This document shows positions 1 through 8,922 of a stretch of DNA of 64,000 bases, in pieces; within the stretch, counting starts at the first letter, position 1, and each line of letters starts with the position of its first letter. The stretch lies in contig CAWJCL010000002.1 of NCBI GenBank assembly GCA_963841425.1, forward strand, positions 1,178,001 to 1,242,000. The letters are read 5' to 3'. Source of the stretch: DATEOR01 sp963841425. GTDB taxonomy: Bacteria > Actinomycetota > Thermoleophilia > Gaiellales > Gaiellaceae. Both the position numbers and the translations under genes were made by a program. The notes under the pieces are model-generated. The model had not been told where the DNA came from. It was given only the letters and a program-made list of their open reading frames with translations, and made no database searches.

Positions 1-1
1 G

Positions 2-391
2 CTCCATCCTCGCATGCGCGGCGCGAAGGCCTCCTACGACAAGGCGCTCTGGCTCCTCGCGCGCGCGAGAGAGATCGCCGACTACCCCGTCCTGACGAAG
101 TCCGGGATCATCGTCGGCCTCGGGGAGACGAACGAGGAGGTCGTCGAGACCATGCGCGACCTGCGCGAACACGGCGTCGACGTCGTCACCATCGGCCAGT
201 ACTTGCAGCCGTCCTCGAAGCACGCGCAGATCGACCGCTGGGTGCATCCAGACGAGTTCCGCTGGTTCCGCGAGCAGGGCGAGGAGCTCGGGTTCGGCTC
301 GGTCTTCTCGGGCCCCCTCGTGCGCTCGTCCTACAGGGCGGACGAGCAGCGCCGCGCGGCCGAGACGGGCCGCGGGGCGGCCGCCTACTGA
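2..391 (+). CDS. lipA: Lipoyl synthase LipA, C-terminal part (5' end outside window)
   Basis: This is the 3' end of a lipoyl synthase gene. The frame is open to the left edge, so the radical-SAM core and its cysteine motifs are not visible. LipA inserts two sulfur atoms into the octanoyl group carried on lipoyl domains of 2-oxoacid dehydrogenases and GcvH. Family marks that can be seen are KSGIIVGLGET, YLQPSSKH, the WVHPDEF segment and the C-terminal GPLVRSSY, whose RSSY serine ligates the auxiliary cluster in characterised LipA. The stop codon overlaps by 7 bp the end of the convergent small gene. No terminator is visible. Confidence 0.93.
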   Translation, partial: LHPRMRGAKASYDKALWLLARAREIADYPVLTKSGIIVGLGETNEEVVETMRDLREHGVDVVTIGQYLQPSSKHAQIDRWVHPDEFRWFREQGEELGFGSVFSGPLVRSSYRADEQRRAAETGRGAAAY

Positions 392-732
392 CCGAAGCGG
401 GCCTTCGTGCTCAGCTTCCCGTTCTCGAAGCAGATCTGGTACGCGCCGCGCGCGCCGGCGACGCCGTAGTACCAGCACTCGAGGTCGACGCCCTCGACCG
501 AGGCACTGGTCTTCGTCGCGGGCTCCCCGGCGAAGCTGCCGAGCCGTGCCGGCGTGAAATAGGAGTCCACCTGCTCGAACTCGGAGGGCGAAAGCTGCGA
601 CGAGCTCTGCGCCGCCGAGGACCGCTCGTAGCGCAGCGTGTCGGGCAGGCGGTCGCGCACCTGCGGATAGAGGAAGGCAAAGGCGGCCAAAGCCAGAGCC
701 GCGAGCACGAGCGGTCTCGTAACAGTCGTCAC
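385..732 (-). CDS. Hypothetical membrane-anchored or secreted protein
   Basis: A 115-residue protein of unknown function starting at GTG 732. Residues 7-22 form one hydrophobic segment (PLVLAALALAAFAFLY) that could be a signal anchor or uncleaved signal peptide. The rest is polar, with a Ser/Gln-rich linker near residues 38-48 and a small C-terminal domain holding two cysteines (DLECWYYG and QICFENG), which could form a disulfide outside the cell. I do not recognise a family. It lies downstream of the S8 protease gene on the same strand, separated by a hairpin, and runs convergently into lipA with a 7-bp overlap. Confidence 0.7.
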   Translation of the reverse strand: MTTVTRPLVLAALALAAFAFLYPQVRDRLPDTLRYERSSAAQSSSQLSPSEFEQVDSYFTPARLGSFAGEPATKTSASVEGVDLECWYYGVAGARGAYQICFENGKLSTKARFGQ

Positions 733-776
733 GCCGGCACGTTTTCTGCCAATCCCGCGACTCTCCTTCCCAACGA

Positions 777-802
777 AGAAGGCCGCCCGGAGGCGGCCTT
801 CT
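777..802 (-). terminator. Hairpin terminator downstream of the S8 protease gene
   Basis: A perfect 11-bp inverted repeat with a 4-nt CGGA loop (left arm 777-787, right arm 792-802). It lies 22 bp past the S8 protease stop and before the small gene at 385-732. It lacks a clear run of T on either strand, so it may be a weak or factor-assisted terminator. Confidence 0.55.
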
Positions 803-824
803 CGTCACCTGCTCGTCCCGCTTG

Positions 825-3800
825 CTAGTTGCGGTGGATCGTGATCGGAACGTGCAGCGCAGTCGGGGCGCTGTCCGGCCCGAGCAGGAGCTCGCCGAAG
901 TAGTCCTGACCGGCGGTCATGGACTTGGCGAAGTCCACGTGGAGGGTCACCGGCGTGCCGGCGGGAACCGCTCCGGACGGGACTCCGCTTACCGACAAGT
1001 CCGAACCCTGTACCGCGTCGAACGTCAGCGGGAAGGTCGGCGTGCCTGCCACGGAGAACCCGTGCACCCACACCTCGTACGTGCCGTCGGCGGGCCGGAT
1101 CAGGGTCACGGACTCGTCGCCGGTCGCGCTCGTCGAGGAGCCGATCACCTGGCCGTCCTTGAGGACGTAGAGGTCAATGTCGTTGCTCGGCAGGTGCACC
1201 TCGAACGTGGCCCGCGACGCGTGCGCGATCGTGAACGTCTTCTTCACGCTCGCCGACGACGGGTCGTTCGGGTCGTCCTGGTGAGCCGTCTCGGTGCTGG
1301 TCACCGGCTGGCTGAGGCCGAAGCCCTCGGCCTCGAGGCCGGAGAGGTCGACCGTCGACTCGAACGTCACGTCGAACGAGCCGCTGTCGCCCGAGACCAT
1401 CTGCTCGACCTCCGTCGGGTTGACGACGGCTGAGCCGAGCGTCGTCTCGAACGGAACGTCGAGCTTCCCGCCGTCGTAGCTGACACCGTGCTGGACGACC
1501 GCGTGCAGACCCTCCTGCACCGGCGCAGTCACAACGTCCTCGGCGCCGCCCGTGGCGGTGTTGAACGCCCAGGTGCCCGAGCCCAGATAGGCTCGCGCGC
1601 TCGCGCCGACCGTGTCCAGGATGTACGGCCCGCCAAACGGAGCCGATCCGCCGAGCAGCTGGTACGAGTTGGCCGAGGGACCGAAGACGAGCGTGTCGAG
1701 GTCGGTGTACGGCGCAGCGTCCTCCCACGTCGTGTCGCTGAGGAAGACGGAGCCCTCAGCCGGCTCGTCGGGGACGTCGACGTAGAAGAAGCGCCAGTCG
1801 CCCGACTCCTCGCGCCACGTCCAGTCGTTGGCCCCGAAGACGGAGCCGTTGTTGTAGAGCAGGTCGGACTGGCTCTCCGCCGTGTCCGCGCCACCGAAGT
1901 GGAGCTGGCCGGTCAGCTTGCCGTCCGCGTCTTGCGTCGCGGTCGCGCCGACTGTCACCGAGACGGGGACGACGATGTTCTCACTGCCGCCGTTCAGGAC
2001 GACCGCGCCGTCGTACATGCCGTACGGAGCGTCGGCCGGGACGTTCATCGTCGCCGTGAACGCACCGCCCACGACCGGGGTCGTGCTCACCCACGGCCAG
2101 TCGACGTTGTCGTAGAAGTCGATCCGGATGTCGAAGTGCGTGACCGGGATCGCCTTCGTCCTCTCGCTGTGCTGGAGGCCGAGGAAGATGCCGTCCGCCG
2201 TGCGCGCCGCCGGGTCGCGGACGAACGACTGAAGCGCGTTCGAGCCGGCCCGGTGGTACATGAAGCGGATGTACTCCCCTTTGTCCATCTCGGACGCAGC
2301 AAAGTTCAGGTCTGGATCGCCGTCGATCTTCGAGCTCTTCGAGAGCGCGGTGTGGTCGACGACGCCGTCGCCGTCGGCATCCGTCCAGAGGTTGCCGTCG
2401 CCGTTCTGGTCGGTCCAGTTGTACGTCAGGAGACGCCAGGCCTGGTCGGCCGAGTAGTCCCCGTTTGGATCGAACTCGTTGCGCGGGAAGTTCGCCCTCA
2501 CGACCATCAGGTCTGCGTCCGGGTGCGACTGCACCAGCGACGTCAGGTCGACGAGGTAGTCCGGCGCGTTGAAGTTGTACGTGGACTCCTTATTCACCTT
2601 GGAGCTGGTGAACGACATGGACTGCGACGCCGTCCGCTTCATGTAGCGGTCGGAGACCGTCCACGTCCCCGGCCCGTCGACCGTGAAGGACTGCGAGTCG
2701 CTGTCTCCGGGGGAGAGCGTCCGGGTAAAGACCGGATACTCGGTCCCGCGGTAGTTGCCGGGGCGCCAGCTGTCCGGGGCGACGAACGCATCGGTCCCGG
2801 AGGCGACCCGGACGGCCCGGCCCGCGTCCACGGAGCCGCTGCCCTGGATCCAGCTCTCGTAGCCGAGATCCTGCGCCGACGACTTCACGATGCGCTTGGC
2901 GGTCGTGAAGAAGTTCGTCGGGATCGTGCCGCCGTGCGACTGGCGCCACGCCTGGTAGACGAGCGCGGTCGCAGCGACCGTCACCGGCGTCGAGCGGCTC
3001 GTGCCACCCCACGTCTCCCAGGCAACGCGGCCGTCGAGGGACGAGTTGAGGGTCAGGTCGCCGGGCGAGAAGGCACCGTCGGCGACGACGTCGACGCCGT
3101 TTCCGCCGGTGGCCTGCGGCCCGCGGTTCGACCAGACCATGACGTCGTTGTCAGTGATCTGGCTCTCGTTCTTGATCGAGTCCCAGCCGGTGCCGCCGAA
3201 CTGCGTGGAGGCGCCGACCGCGATGCCGGCCAGCGGTTGCGGCGCGGTGGCCGTGCCGAAGCCGGGCGCACCGTTGCCCGTCGAGAAGACCGGGGTCGTG
3301 CGCGTGCCGTTGTAGATGAGATCGGCTTCCTGGCTCGCCGCGTCGTAGCCGTCGTTGTCGGCCGCGGAGGAGCCGTAGGAGTTCGAAGTCACGTCGATCC
3401 CGCTCCTCGAGGCGAGCAGGTAGCCGAACTGTGTGGAGAACTCGAAGGAGAAGTAGATGTCTCCGAACGGAGCCCCCTTCGCCTTCGGCGCACCGCCGAT
3501 GACGGCGCCCGGGTACGTCCCGCCGCCCGAGCAGGGCTGGGCGCCCGGCCGGCCGGCGAGGTCGGCGAAGCACGGCGCAAGACCGTTGACGACGCCCTGA
3601 CCGAGGATGTTGGACGCGGTGAGCGTCCCGTGCCCCTCGATCGCGGGGTCGTAGTCGCCGCTCCAGGCGAGCATCTCGCCCGCGCCGAACGTGAACGCGT
3701 CACGGAACTCCTGCGTGCCGTCCGTGAAACGCATGATGCCGCCCGGCAGCGCGGTCTCGCCGTCCGAGATGAAGTAGAGGAGGCCGCCCGAGAGATCGTT

Positions 3801-4973
3801 GTAGCCGTCCCCGTTCATGTCGCGGTACGACGCCGGCGATTCCTTCGTGACCGGCTTCTCGTCGCCGAACCGGTAGTCGTCGTCGAGGTCGACGTAGACC
3901 GTGTCGTAGACGCCGGCCGTGTTCGGGTCGGTGACGAGGATCGCAGGGCGCTCGCCGAAGAGCTGGAGCAGATGGTCGTCCGGATGGCTCGCCATGCGGA
4001 CGGTCCCGGACTTCGTCCAGGCCTTCGGGAACGTGTACGAGTGCGAACGCGTCGCGTCCGGCGCGCTGAAGTTGCGCGACGGGCCGATGCGGGTCGCAAA
4101 GCTCACGCGGTAGAGCCCGTGCTTGGCGTCCTGCGAGTTCTGCGTGAACGAGCTCTTCGCCGTCGTCGGCGTGTACCAGGTGAGCCCCTGGTCGACGAAG
4201 TTCGGCGCGAGGAGCCAGACCAGCGTGTCGTACGGGTCGAACGCCTTCGGCCACCCGTTCCAGCCGTCATCCGTGACGACCGTGTCCGTCGCGCCCTGCC
4301 ACGTCTGCCACGTGTTCAGGAGGTCGGGATGCGCCCAGTCGGTGCCGCCGTCGAGGATGCTGACGGTCGTGCCTTCGCCGGCGAAGCCCTGGTTCCACGC
4401 GTCCGCGAACCTGTGCGTCTTCGCGTCGAGGACGCCGAGCTGCTTCAGGCGGTCGAAGTTGCCGCCCCTCGGCGCGGGCGCGGCCGGGTAGGGCACTTCC
4501 TTCTCCCGCAGGTCGTTCATGAGGGACTGCAGCGAGGACTTCGAAAGTGTCTGGTCCAGGTTGGGCTCGGGGATCCCGAGCGGAGAAGCTGTCTGCTTCA
4601 GCTCGACGAGCTTCACCGAGATGACTCCCGGCAGGCCGGCCAGCTTCGTGGCCTCGGGGACGCGAAGCGAGCCGACGACGAGCGACATGTCGCCCGCATC
4701 CGCGTACCGGCCGTTGCGCATGAACGCAGCGGCGTCAGCCGCGGCGGCGCTCTTCGCCGTCGCGTAGACGAAGACGCGCTTGGAGGCTCCCCTCTCGACG
4801 AGGGCGAGCAGCTTCTTGTCGAGCTTTGTGCGGGCCGAGTCGGACTTCGACTTGACCGCCTGGGGGCGCGGAGCCTTCCCCCCGGCGCCGGGCGCTGCCG
4901 ACGCGACGACAAGGATCAACGACAAAAGGACGGCTGCAAGCGCAGCACGTCCCAAAGCCTGACGGCGTTGCAT
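825..4973 (-). CDS. Large secreted subtilisin-like serine protease (peptidase S8)
   Basis: A 1382-residue exported endopeptidase. I chose ATG 4973 because AGGGGAG lies 7 nt upstream and the protein then opens with an arginine-rich signal peptide (hydrophobic core near residues 9-28); an upstream in-frame TTG at 5003 is less likely. The catalytic triad is visible: Asp208 in SILDGGTD, His448 in EGHGTL and Ser659 in GGTSRSTP, with oxyanion Asn531 in TSNSYG. About 240 residues separate Asp and His, far more than in subtilisin, and the insert carries DMNGDGYND. Residues 855-874 contain two further DxNGDG/DxDGDG calcium-type loops. The C-terminus resembles a bacterial pre-peptidase (PPC) beta-sandwich followed by an Ig-like domain. 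Its neighbour upstream is another secreted protease, suggesting extracellular protein degradation. Confidence 0.93.
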   Translation of the reverse strand: MQRRQALGRAALAAVLLSLILVVASAAPGAGGKAPRPQAVKSKSDSARTKLDKKLLALVERGASKRVFVYATAKSAAAADAAAFMRNGRYADAGDMSLVVGSLRVPEATKLAGLPGVISVKLVELKQTASPLGIPEPNLDQTLSKSSLQSLMNDLREKEVPYPAAPAPRGGNFDRLKQLGVLDAKTHRFADAWNQGFAGEGTTVSILDGGTDWAHPDLLNTWQTWQGATDTVVTDDGWNGWPKAFDPYDTLVWLLAPNFVDQGLTWYTPTTAKSSFTQNSQDAKHGLYRVSFATRIGPSRNFSAPDATRSHSYTFPKAWTKSGTVRMASHPDDHLLQLFGERPAILVTDPNTAGVYDTVYVDLDDDYRFGDEKPVTKESPASYRDMNGDGYNDLSGGLLYFISDGETALPGGIMRFTDGTQEFRDAFTFGAGEMLAWSGDYDPAIEGHGTLTASNILGQGVVNGLAPCFADLAGRPGAQPCSGGGTYPGAVIGGAPKAKGAPFGDIYFSFEFSTQFGYLLASRSGIDVTSNSYGSSAADNDGYDAASQEADLIYNGTRTTPVFSTGNGAPGFGTATAPQPLAGIAVGASTQFGGTGWDSIKNESQITDNDVMVWSNRGPQATGGNGVDVVADGAFSPGDLTLNSSLDGRVAWETWGGTSRSTPVTVAATALVYQAWRQSHGGTIPTNFFTTAKRIVKSSAQDLGYESWIQGSGSVDAGRAVRVASGTDAFVAPDSWRPGNYRGTEYPVFTRTLSPGDSDSQSFTVDGPGTWTVSDRYMKRTASQSMSFTSSKVNKESTYNFNAPDYLVDLTSLVQSHPDADLMVVRANFPRNEFDPNGDYSADQAWRLLTYNWTDQNGDGNLWTDADGDGVVDHTALSKSSKIDGDPDLNFAASEMDKGEYIRFMYHRAGSNALQSFVRDPAARTADGIFLGLQHSERTKAIPVTHFDIRIDFYDNVDWPWVSTTPVVGGAFTATMNVPADAPYGMYDGAVVLNGGSENIVVPVSVTVGATATQDADGKLTGQLHFGGADTAESQSDLLYNNGSVFGANDWTWREESGDWRFFYVDVPDEPAEGSVFLSDTTWEDAAPYTDLDTLVFGPSANSYQLLGGSAPFGGPYILDTVGASARAYLGSGTWAFNTATGGAEDVVTAPVQEGLHAVVQHGVSYDGGKLDVPFETTLGSAVVNPTEVEQMVSGDSGSFDVTFESTVDLSGLEAEGFGLSQPVTSTETAHQDDPNDPSSASVKKTFTIAHASRATFEVHLPSNDIDLYVLKDGQVIGSSTSATGDESVTLIRPADGTYEVWVHGFSVAGTPTFPLTFDAVQGSDLSVSGVPSGAVPAGTPVTLHVDFAKSMTAGQDYFGELLLGPDSAPTALHVPITIHRN

Positions 4974-5035
4974 ATGAGGGCTCCCCTTTCCCTGTTTCCC
5001 CAAGTCCGGACGAAAACCAAGGCTTTCGGCCCGGC

Positions 5036-5064
5036 ATCAATCCACGTTCCGCGTCGCTTGTCAA
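5036..5064 (-). promoter_or_regulatory. Candidate sigma-70 promoter for the S8 protease
   Basis: On the minus strand a perfect TTGACA (5064-5059) is followed after 17 bp by ATTGAT (5041-5036). Transcription would start near 5029 and give a leader of about 55 nt that contains the AGGGGAG ribosome site. The -10 box is a weak match. Confidence 0.5.
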
Positions 5065-5164
5065 GCGCTCCGGCTCCTCGGAGTCGTGCGGCTTTTGCGA
5101 TGGCGCGGTCGTCGAGCGCTCCTACAGCACGCTCTTCGACGGCACCGGCACCCCGCGCCCCACG

Positions 5165-5196
5165 AAAAAGACGGGGCCCGCTCGGCGGGCCCCGTC
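5165..5196 (-). terminator. Intrinsic terminator of the M6 protease gene
   Basis: A perfect 12-bp GC-rich stem (5170-5181 with 5185-5196) and a 3-nt loop, followed on the minus strand by TTTTT (5169-5165). It lies 23 bp after the M6 protease stop and upstream of the S8 protease promoter, so the two protease genes are separate transcription units. Confidence 0.9.
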
Positions 5197-5219
5197 CTGT
5201 CTTCGGATGCTGCTCTTGC

Positions 5220-7466
5220 TCAGCCCGCGGGAGGCGGGGTGACCTCGATCTGCATGAAGCCGCCGGGTGTGACGCTCTTCACGCGGATCTTGGTGCCCGA
5301 GTGCGGGTTGTCGACACTGAACCAGCCAGCCTGGTAGTGGCTGATGGCGTCTGCCGGGTCGCTCGCCCGGTAGTAGCTCAGGTTGTCGTTGAAGACCATA
5401 ACGGCCTTCTGCGCCGGAATCGTCGTCGCCACGCCGTTGTGGTGCAACGTGATCGAGTCGGCCGGTGTGCCGAACGTCGCGTCGAACGGCTGGAACCGTC
5501 CGCGCATGTTCGTCCCGTCGTCCTTCCAGTGCAGCACATCAGGACGGGCGTCCACCGGCAGCACGAGGCCCTGGCCGGGATGGTCCCCGACGCTGTTATC
5601 AGACCAGAAGTAGTCGGAATACCAGACCAGCATGCCGTCCTGGTACGCGAACCGCTCCGCCCACTTGTCGGTGATGAAGTTGTACGGCCCCGTGTCCAGG
5701 TTGGCGTCATAGCCCAGGTACTGGCGGTTCTCGGCGACGTAGAAGTTGAACGTCTTGAACGTCTCCGTACCGCTCGTTACGTGGAAGCCGGTGTCCGAGT
5801 TCGACGCGAACGTCCAGCCGGCGTCCGACTCAGCACCGTCGACAGGTTGTCCTGTAATCGCGATGTCGTCGACCGCGATACCCGGCTGACCGCCGCCGTC
5901 GCCCTGGACTCCACCGTCCGTGAAGTAGCCAAACCCGACGGTATGGGCACCCGCGGGCAGGTTCGCCGACAGAGTGGCCCAGCCGCTCGAATGCCCGTCG
6001 ATCCCCTCGGCAACCACGGATGAGTTCGAGAGGTTCGTCGACACCTTCGTGCCGTCCACGGTCACGTACGCGTAGTCGTAGCCCCGCTCGATGCTGTACC
6101 GCACCTTCGCGGAGAGGGTCGTCCCGGCGGGCAGGTCGAACGACTTCGTCATCGTCGTCGTGAGGTCGTTGGCAGCGCCCGAGTAGTAGAACTGGCTGCC
6201 CGCGTACGGGTCGCCGACGGAGACCTCATGCTCACGATCCGGCAGGACGACGATCGCCGCCTGCGCCTGCTTCGTGTTGGTCTCCGCAGGTCCGAGCTTG
6301 ACGGACTGCGTCGCGTCGCCCGGCGAGGCGATGCTGTAGTTCAGCCAGCCGAGCTGCACCTTGTCCCAGGAGTTCATGTGGAACGGGCGATCCCCGATCC
6401 CCTCCTCCGGGTCACCGCTGTTGCCCCACGAGCCACTCGACATGAGTGTCCAGAAGCCGGTCGAGTTCTCGGCGCCGCCGCTGTTGCCGCTCGTGTCGTA
6501 CTCGTCCGGCAACCCGAGGTCGTGTCCGAACTCGTGCGAGAACACGCCGACGCCGCCGTTCTCGGGCTCGACCGTATAGTCGCCGACCCAGTAGTCGGTG
6601 TTCCCGATTCGAAGACCGCCGAAGCCATGCGGACCCGCTCCGTCGGGGCCGTTCGCGCCGTACCAGGCATACCAGCGATGTGACCAGATGGCGTCGTCGC
6701 CGAGCGTGCCGCCGCCGGCCTCTTCGCCCTCACCGGAGTGGATGGCCTGGAAGTGGTCGATGTAGCCGTCCGGCTCGTCGAAGTTGCCGTCGCCGTCATA
6801 GTCGTAGCGGTCCCAGACGTCGAACTGAGACAGGTAATCGGCGATCTCGGCGTCGGTCTTGCCGGCCGCCTGCTGATTCGCGTACCACGCATCGACCGTG
6901 TCGCGGAGGAACGGCCAGGTAGCAGAATCCGGCTTGCTGTTCGAGCCGTAGTAGGCGCCCGTCTGGGGAACCCTCACCCAGTCGGTGACGTCGCCGTTGA
7001 CCGTGTAGCGATTGGACGACTGCTCGATGTAGTAGTTCCGCATCGAGTTGGCGCCAGAACTGTCGTTGAAGAGCAGATTCTTGTAGTAGCTCTGGCTGAA
7101 GTTCGGCTCCCAGATCGTCGTGTTGTCGACGCTTCGGTCGGGCTCTGCGATCTGGTTGTGCGCGAGATCGCTGAACTCACCGAGGACCGTCCAGATCGAG
7201 TCCTCACCCGTGCGGGCGAGCTCGACGTACTGGCCCTTGGCGACCTTGCCCACCGTTGCGCCCTTCGGAATCTTGCCCTTCGCCTGCAGCTCGAGAGCCT
7301 GTGCACGCAGGGCGCGCTGCTTCTCGCTCAACGGACTCCGAAGGTCGTGCTGCCTGACCTGCGGGTCCCCGGTGGCATCTGTGCGAGCGCCCGCGGCACC
7401 CGCGACCGTCGTCGCAAGGGCGACTGCCAGTGCGATCAAGACGGCCATGGAGACGCGTCTCCTCAT
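5220..7466 (-). CDS. Secreted M6 family metalloprotease (immune inhibitor A-like)
   Basis: A 748-residue exported zinc endopeptidase. The start is ATG 7466, preceded by GAGGGGGAG and opening a typical signal peptide (MRRRVSMAVLIALAVALATT, cleavage near AGA); an in-frame extension upstream to 7649 has no such support. The zinc site is HEFGHDLGLPD (His311, Glu312, His315, Asp321), the M6 pattern. The preceding YDYDGDGNFDEPDGYIDHF block is the calcium-binding-like segment usual in immune inhibitor A proteins. The C-terminal half holds a carbohydrate-binding-like or MAM-like beta-sandwich region (near residues 450-560). The gene has its own promoter candidate and a strong terminator. It probably degrades extracellular protein; a role against host defence proteins, as in Bacillus InhA, is not implied by sequence. 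Confidence 0.93.
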   Translation of the reverse strand: MRRRVSMAVLIALAVALATTVAGAAGARTDATGDPQVRQHDLRSPLSEKQRALRAQALELQAKGKIPKGATVGKVAKGQYVELARTGEDSIWTVLGEFSDLAHNQIAEPDRSVDNTTIWEPNFSQSYYKNLLFNDSSGANSMRNYYIEQSSNRYTVNGDVTDWVRVPQTGAYYGSNSKPDSATWPFLRDTVDAWYANQQAAGKTDAEIADYLSQFDVWDRYDYDGDGNFDEPDGYIDHFQAIHSGEGEEAGGGTLGDDAIWSHRWYAWYGANGPDGAGPHGFGGLRIGNTDYWVGDYTVEPENGGVGVFSHEFGHDLGLPDEYDTSGNSGGAENSTGFWTLMSSGSWGNSGDPEEGIGDRPFHMNSWDKVQLGWLNYSIASPGDATQSVKLGPAETNTKQAQAAIVVLPDREHEVSVGDPYAGSQFYYSGAANDLTTTMTKSFDLPAGTTLSAKVRYSIERGYDYAYVTVDGTKVSTNLSNSSVVAEGIDGHSSGWATLSANLPAGAHTVGFGYFTDGGVQGDGGGQPGIAVDDIAITGQPVDGAESDAGWTFASNSDTGFHVTSGTETFKTFNFYVAENRQYLGYDANLDTGPYNFITDKWAERFAYQDGMLVWYSDYFWSDNSVGDHPGQGLVLPVDARPDVLHWKDDGTNMRGRFQPFDATFGTPADSITLHHNGVATTIPAQKAVMVFNDNLSYYRASDPADAISHYQAGWFSVDNPHSGTKIRVKSVTPGGFMQIEVTPPPAG

Positions 7467-7525
7467 TACTCCCCCTCTGTCGGTTTCCCCTGCCTCCCGA
7501 CGGGAGTCCGCCGGAAGCGGGCAAC

Positions 7526-7553
7526 AGAGTAGCGCGAATTTATTGGATCGCAA
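7526..7553 (-). promoter_or_regulatory. Candidate promoter for the M6 protease
   Basis: On the minus strand TTGCGA (7553-7548) and TACTCT (7531-7526) are 16 bp apart inside the only AT-rich patch of the 109-bp gap between fumC and the protease gene. The transcript leader would also carry a 6-bp palindromic hairpin (7494-7506) ahead of the ribosome site. Both boxes are partial matches. Confidence 0.35.
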
Positions 7554-7575
7554 GGCGAACCATCGAGGATGCCGG

Positions 7576-8907
7576 CTACGTGTCGTGCGGCGTCGCCATC
7601 GCGCGATAGTCGAGCGCTTTGTCGAGCACGTCCTCCCCGACACCGGCATCCCTGGCCACTTCTCTCAAAGAACGTCCCGAAGCCGCCGCCTCCTTGACGA
7701 TCTCGCCAGCCTTGTCATAGCCGATGTAAGGATTGAGTGCCGTCGCAGCGGAAAGGGTCAGCTCGGCGTAGCGCTCGCATGTCTCCCGGTTCGCCTCGAT
7801 GCCGTCGACGCACTTCTCTGCAAAGAGCCGCGACGCGCTCGTCAAGAGGTGGATCGAGTGGAGAAGGTTCCGGGCGAGAAGCGGGACGAAGACGTTCAGC
7901 TCGAGATGTCCCTGCAGCCCGCCGACGGTGATGGCAGCGTCGTTCCCGATCACCTGGGCCGAGACCTGGGTCACGACCTCCGGGATGACCGGGTTCACTT
8001 TGCCGGGCATGATCGAGCTTCCCTTCTGGAGCTCGGGCAACGCGATCTCCGCGAGCCCGGCCCGCGGGCCCGAGCCCATGAGACGGAGGTCGTTGGCGAT
8101 CTTCGTCAGCGAGACCGCCAGGGTCTTGAGCGCGCCCGAGGCCTCGACCAGCGAATCGCGGGCGGCCTGCGCCTCGAAGGGGTCGGCAGGCGCCGAAATG
8201 GTCAGGCCGGTTTGCGCGCCGAGCACCGCGCGCACACGGTCGGCGAACTCGGGATGCGTGTTCAGGCCGGTCCCGGTGGCGGTCCCGCCGAGCGGGATCT
8301 GGCCGATCCGCCCGAGGGCGGCCTCGACCCGCGCCTTCCCCTGCCGGACCTGGGCGGCGTAGCCTCCGAACTCCTGCCCGAGGGTGACGGGCACGGCGTC
8401 CATCAGGTGCGTCCGGCCCGACTTGACGACATCGTCGAACTCTCGCGACTTGGACTCGAGCGACCCGGCCAGCTGATCCAGCGCCGGCAGGAGCCCGTTC
8501 ACGAGCTCGTCGAGCGCGGCGAGATGCACGGCCGAGGGGAACACGTCGTTCGAGGACTGGCCCATGTTCACGTCGTCGTTCGCGTGCACGTCCTCGCCTG
8601 CGAGCGCGGCGATGACCTCGTTGGCGTTCATGTTCGACGACGTGCCCGATCCGGTCTGGAAGACGTCGATCGGAAACTGGTCGTCGAACTCGCCGTTCGC
8701 GATGCGGTCGCCCGCAGCAGCGATCCGGTCGGCCTTCTCCTTGTCGAGCAGGCCGAGATCGCCGTTGACGCGCGCGGCGGCCGCCTTGATCCGGCCGAGC
8801 CACCGTGCCACCGAAACAGGGATGGGCTCGCCGGAGACGGGGAAGTTCTCGACAGCCTTCTTCGTCTCCGTGCCCCAGAGCTCTTCTTCGCCGGAAATGC
8901 TGTGCAT
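7576..8907 (-). CDS. fumC: Class II fumarate hydratase
   Basis: A 443-residue fumarase that interconverts fumarate and L-malate in the TCA cycle. The superfamily signature GSSIMPGKVNP is at 296-306 with catalytic Ser298, GRTHLMDA carries His167, and DVNMGQSSNDVFPS is near 112-125. The protein starts unusually close to the conserved LWGTET block (residue 10), so about 15 residues found at the N-terminus of most FumC proteins are missing. ATG 8907 is the only usable start because an in-frame stop (that of the upstream small gene) lies 5 codons before it. The start codon sits inside a long inverted repeat. A TAAACT box 8 nt upstream suggests a leaderless transcript. Confidence 0.94.
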   Translation of the reverse strand: MHSISGEEELWGTETKKAVENFPVSGEPIPVSVARWLGRIKAAAARVNGDLGLLDKEKADRIAAAGDRIANGEFDDQFPIDVFQTGSGTSSNMNANEVIAALAGEDVHANDDVNMGQSSNDVFPSAVHLAALDELVNGLLPALDQLAGSLESKSREFDDVVKSGRTHLMDAVPVTLGQEFGGYAAQVRQGKARVEAALGRIGQIPLGGTATGTGLNTHPEFADRVRAVLGAQTGLTISAPADPFEAQAARDSLVEASGALKTLAVSLTKIANDLRLMGSGPRAGLAEIALPELQKGSSIMPGKVNPVIPEVVTQVSAQVIGNDAAITVGGLQGHLELNVFVPLLARNLLHSIHLLTSASRLFAEKCVDGIEANRETCERYAELTLSAATALNPYIGYDKAGEIVKEAAASGRSLREVARDAGVGEDVLDKALDYRAMATPHDT

Positions 8908-8916
8908 TTCCGGCGA
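8888..8916. promoter_or_regulatory. 29-bp dyad over the fumC start: possible operator
   Basis: Two perfect 13-bp arms (8888-8900 TCGCCGGAAATGC and 8904-8916 GCATTTCCGGCGA) flank a 3-nt centre. The dyad covers the fumC ATG (8907-8905) and abuts the -10-like box at 8921-8916. It could be a repressor site, or an RNA hairpin that hides the start codon if transcription begins further upstream. Confidence 0.6.
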
Positions 8917-8921
8917 GTTTA
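8916..8921 (-). promoter_or_regulatory. -10-like box (TAAACT) before fumC
   Basis: Minus-strand TAAACT lies 8 nt before the fumC ATG, which would place the transcript start at or next to the start codon. No good -35 box is seen. It overlaps the last base of the fumC dyad. Confidence 0.35.
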
Positions 8922-8922
8922 T

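Noticed and set aside
1488..6023. A 1511-codon open frame on the plus strand opposite the two proteases
   Set aside because: It has Arg/Asp/Val-rich composition typical of antisense frames in GC-rich DNA, while the minus strand encodes two proteases with intact catalytic motifs and ribosome sites.
7494..7506. Hairpin CTCCCG-A-CGGGAG in the M6 protease leader as a riboswitch
   Set aside because: It is only a 6-bp palindrome with a single-base centre; no conserved riboswitch core is present.
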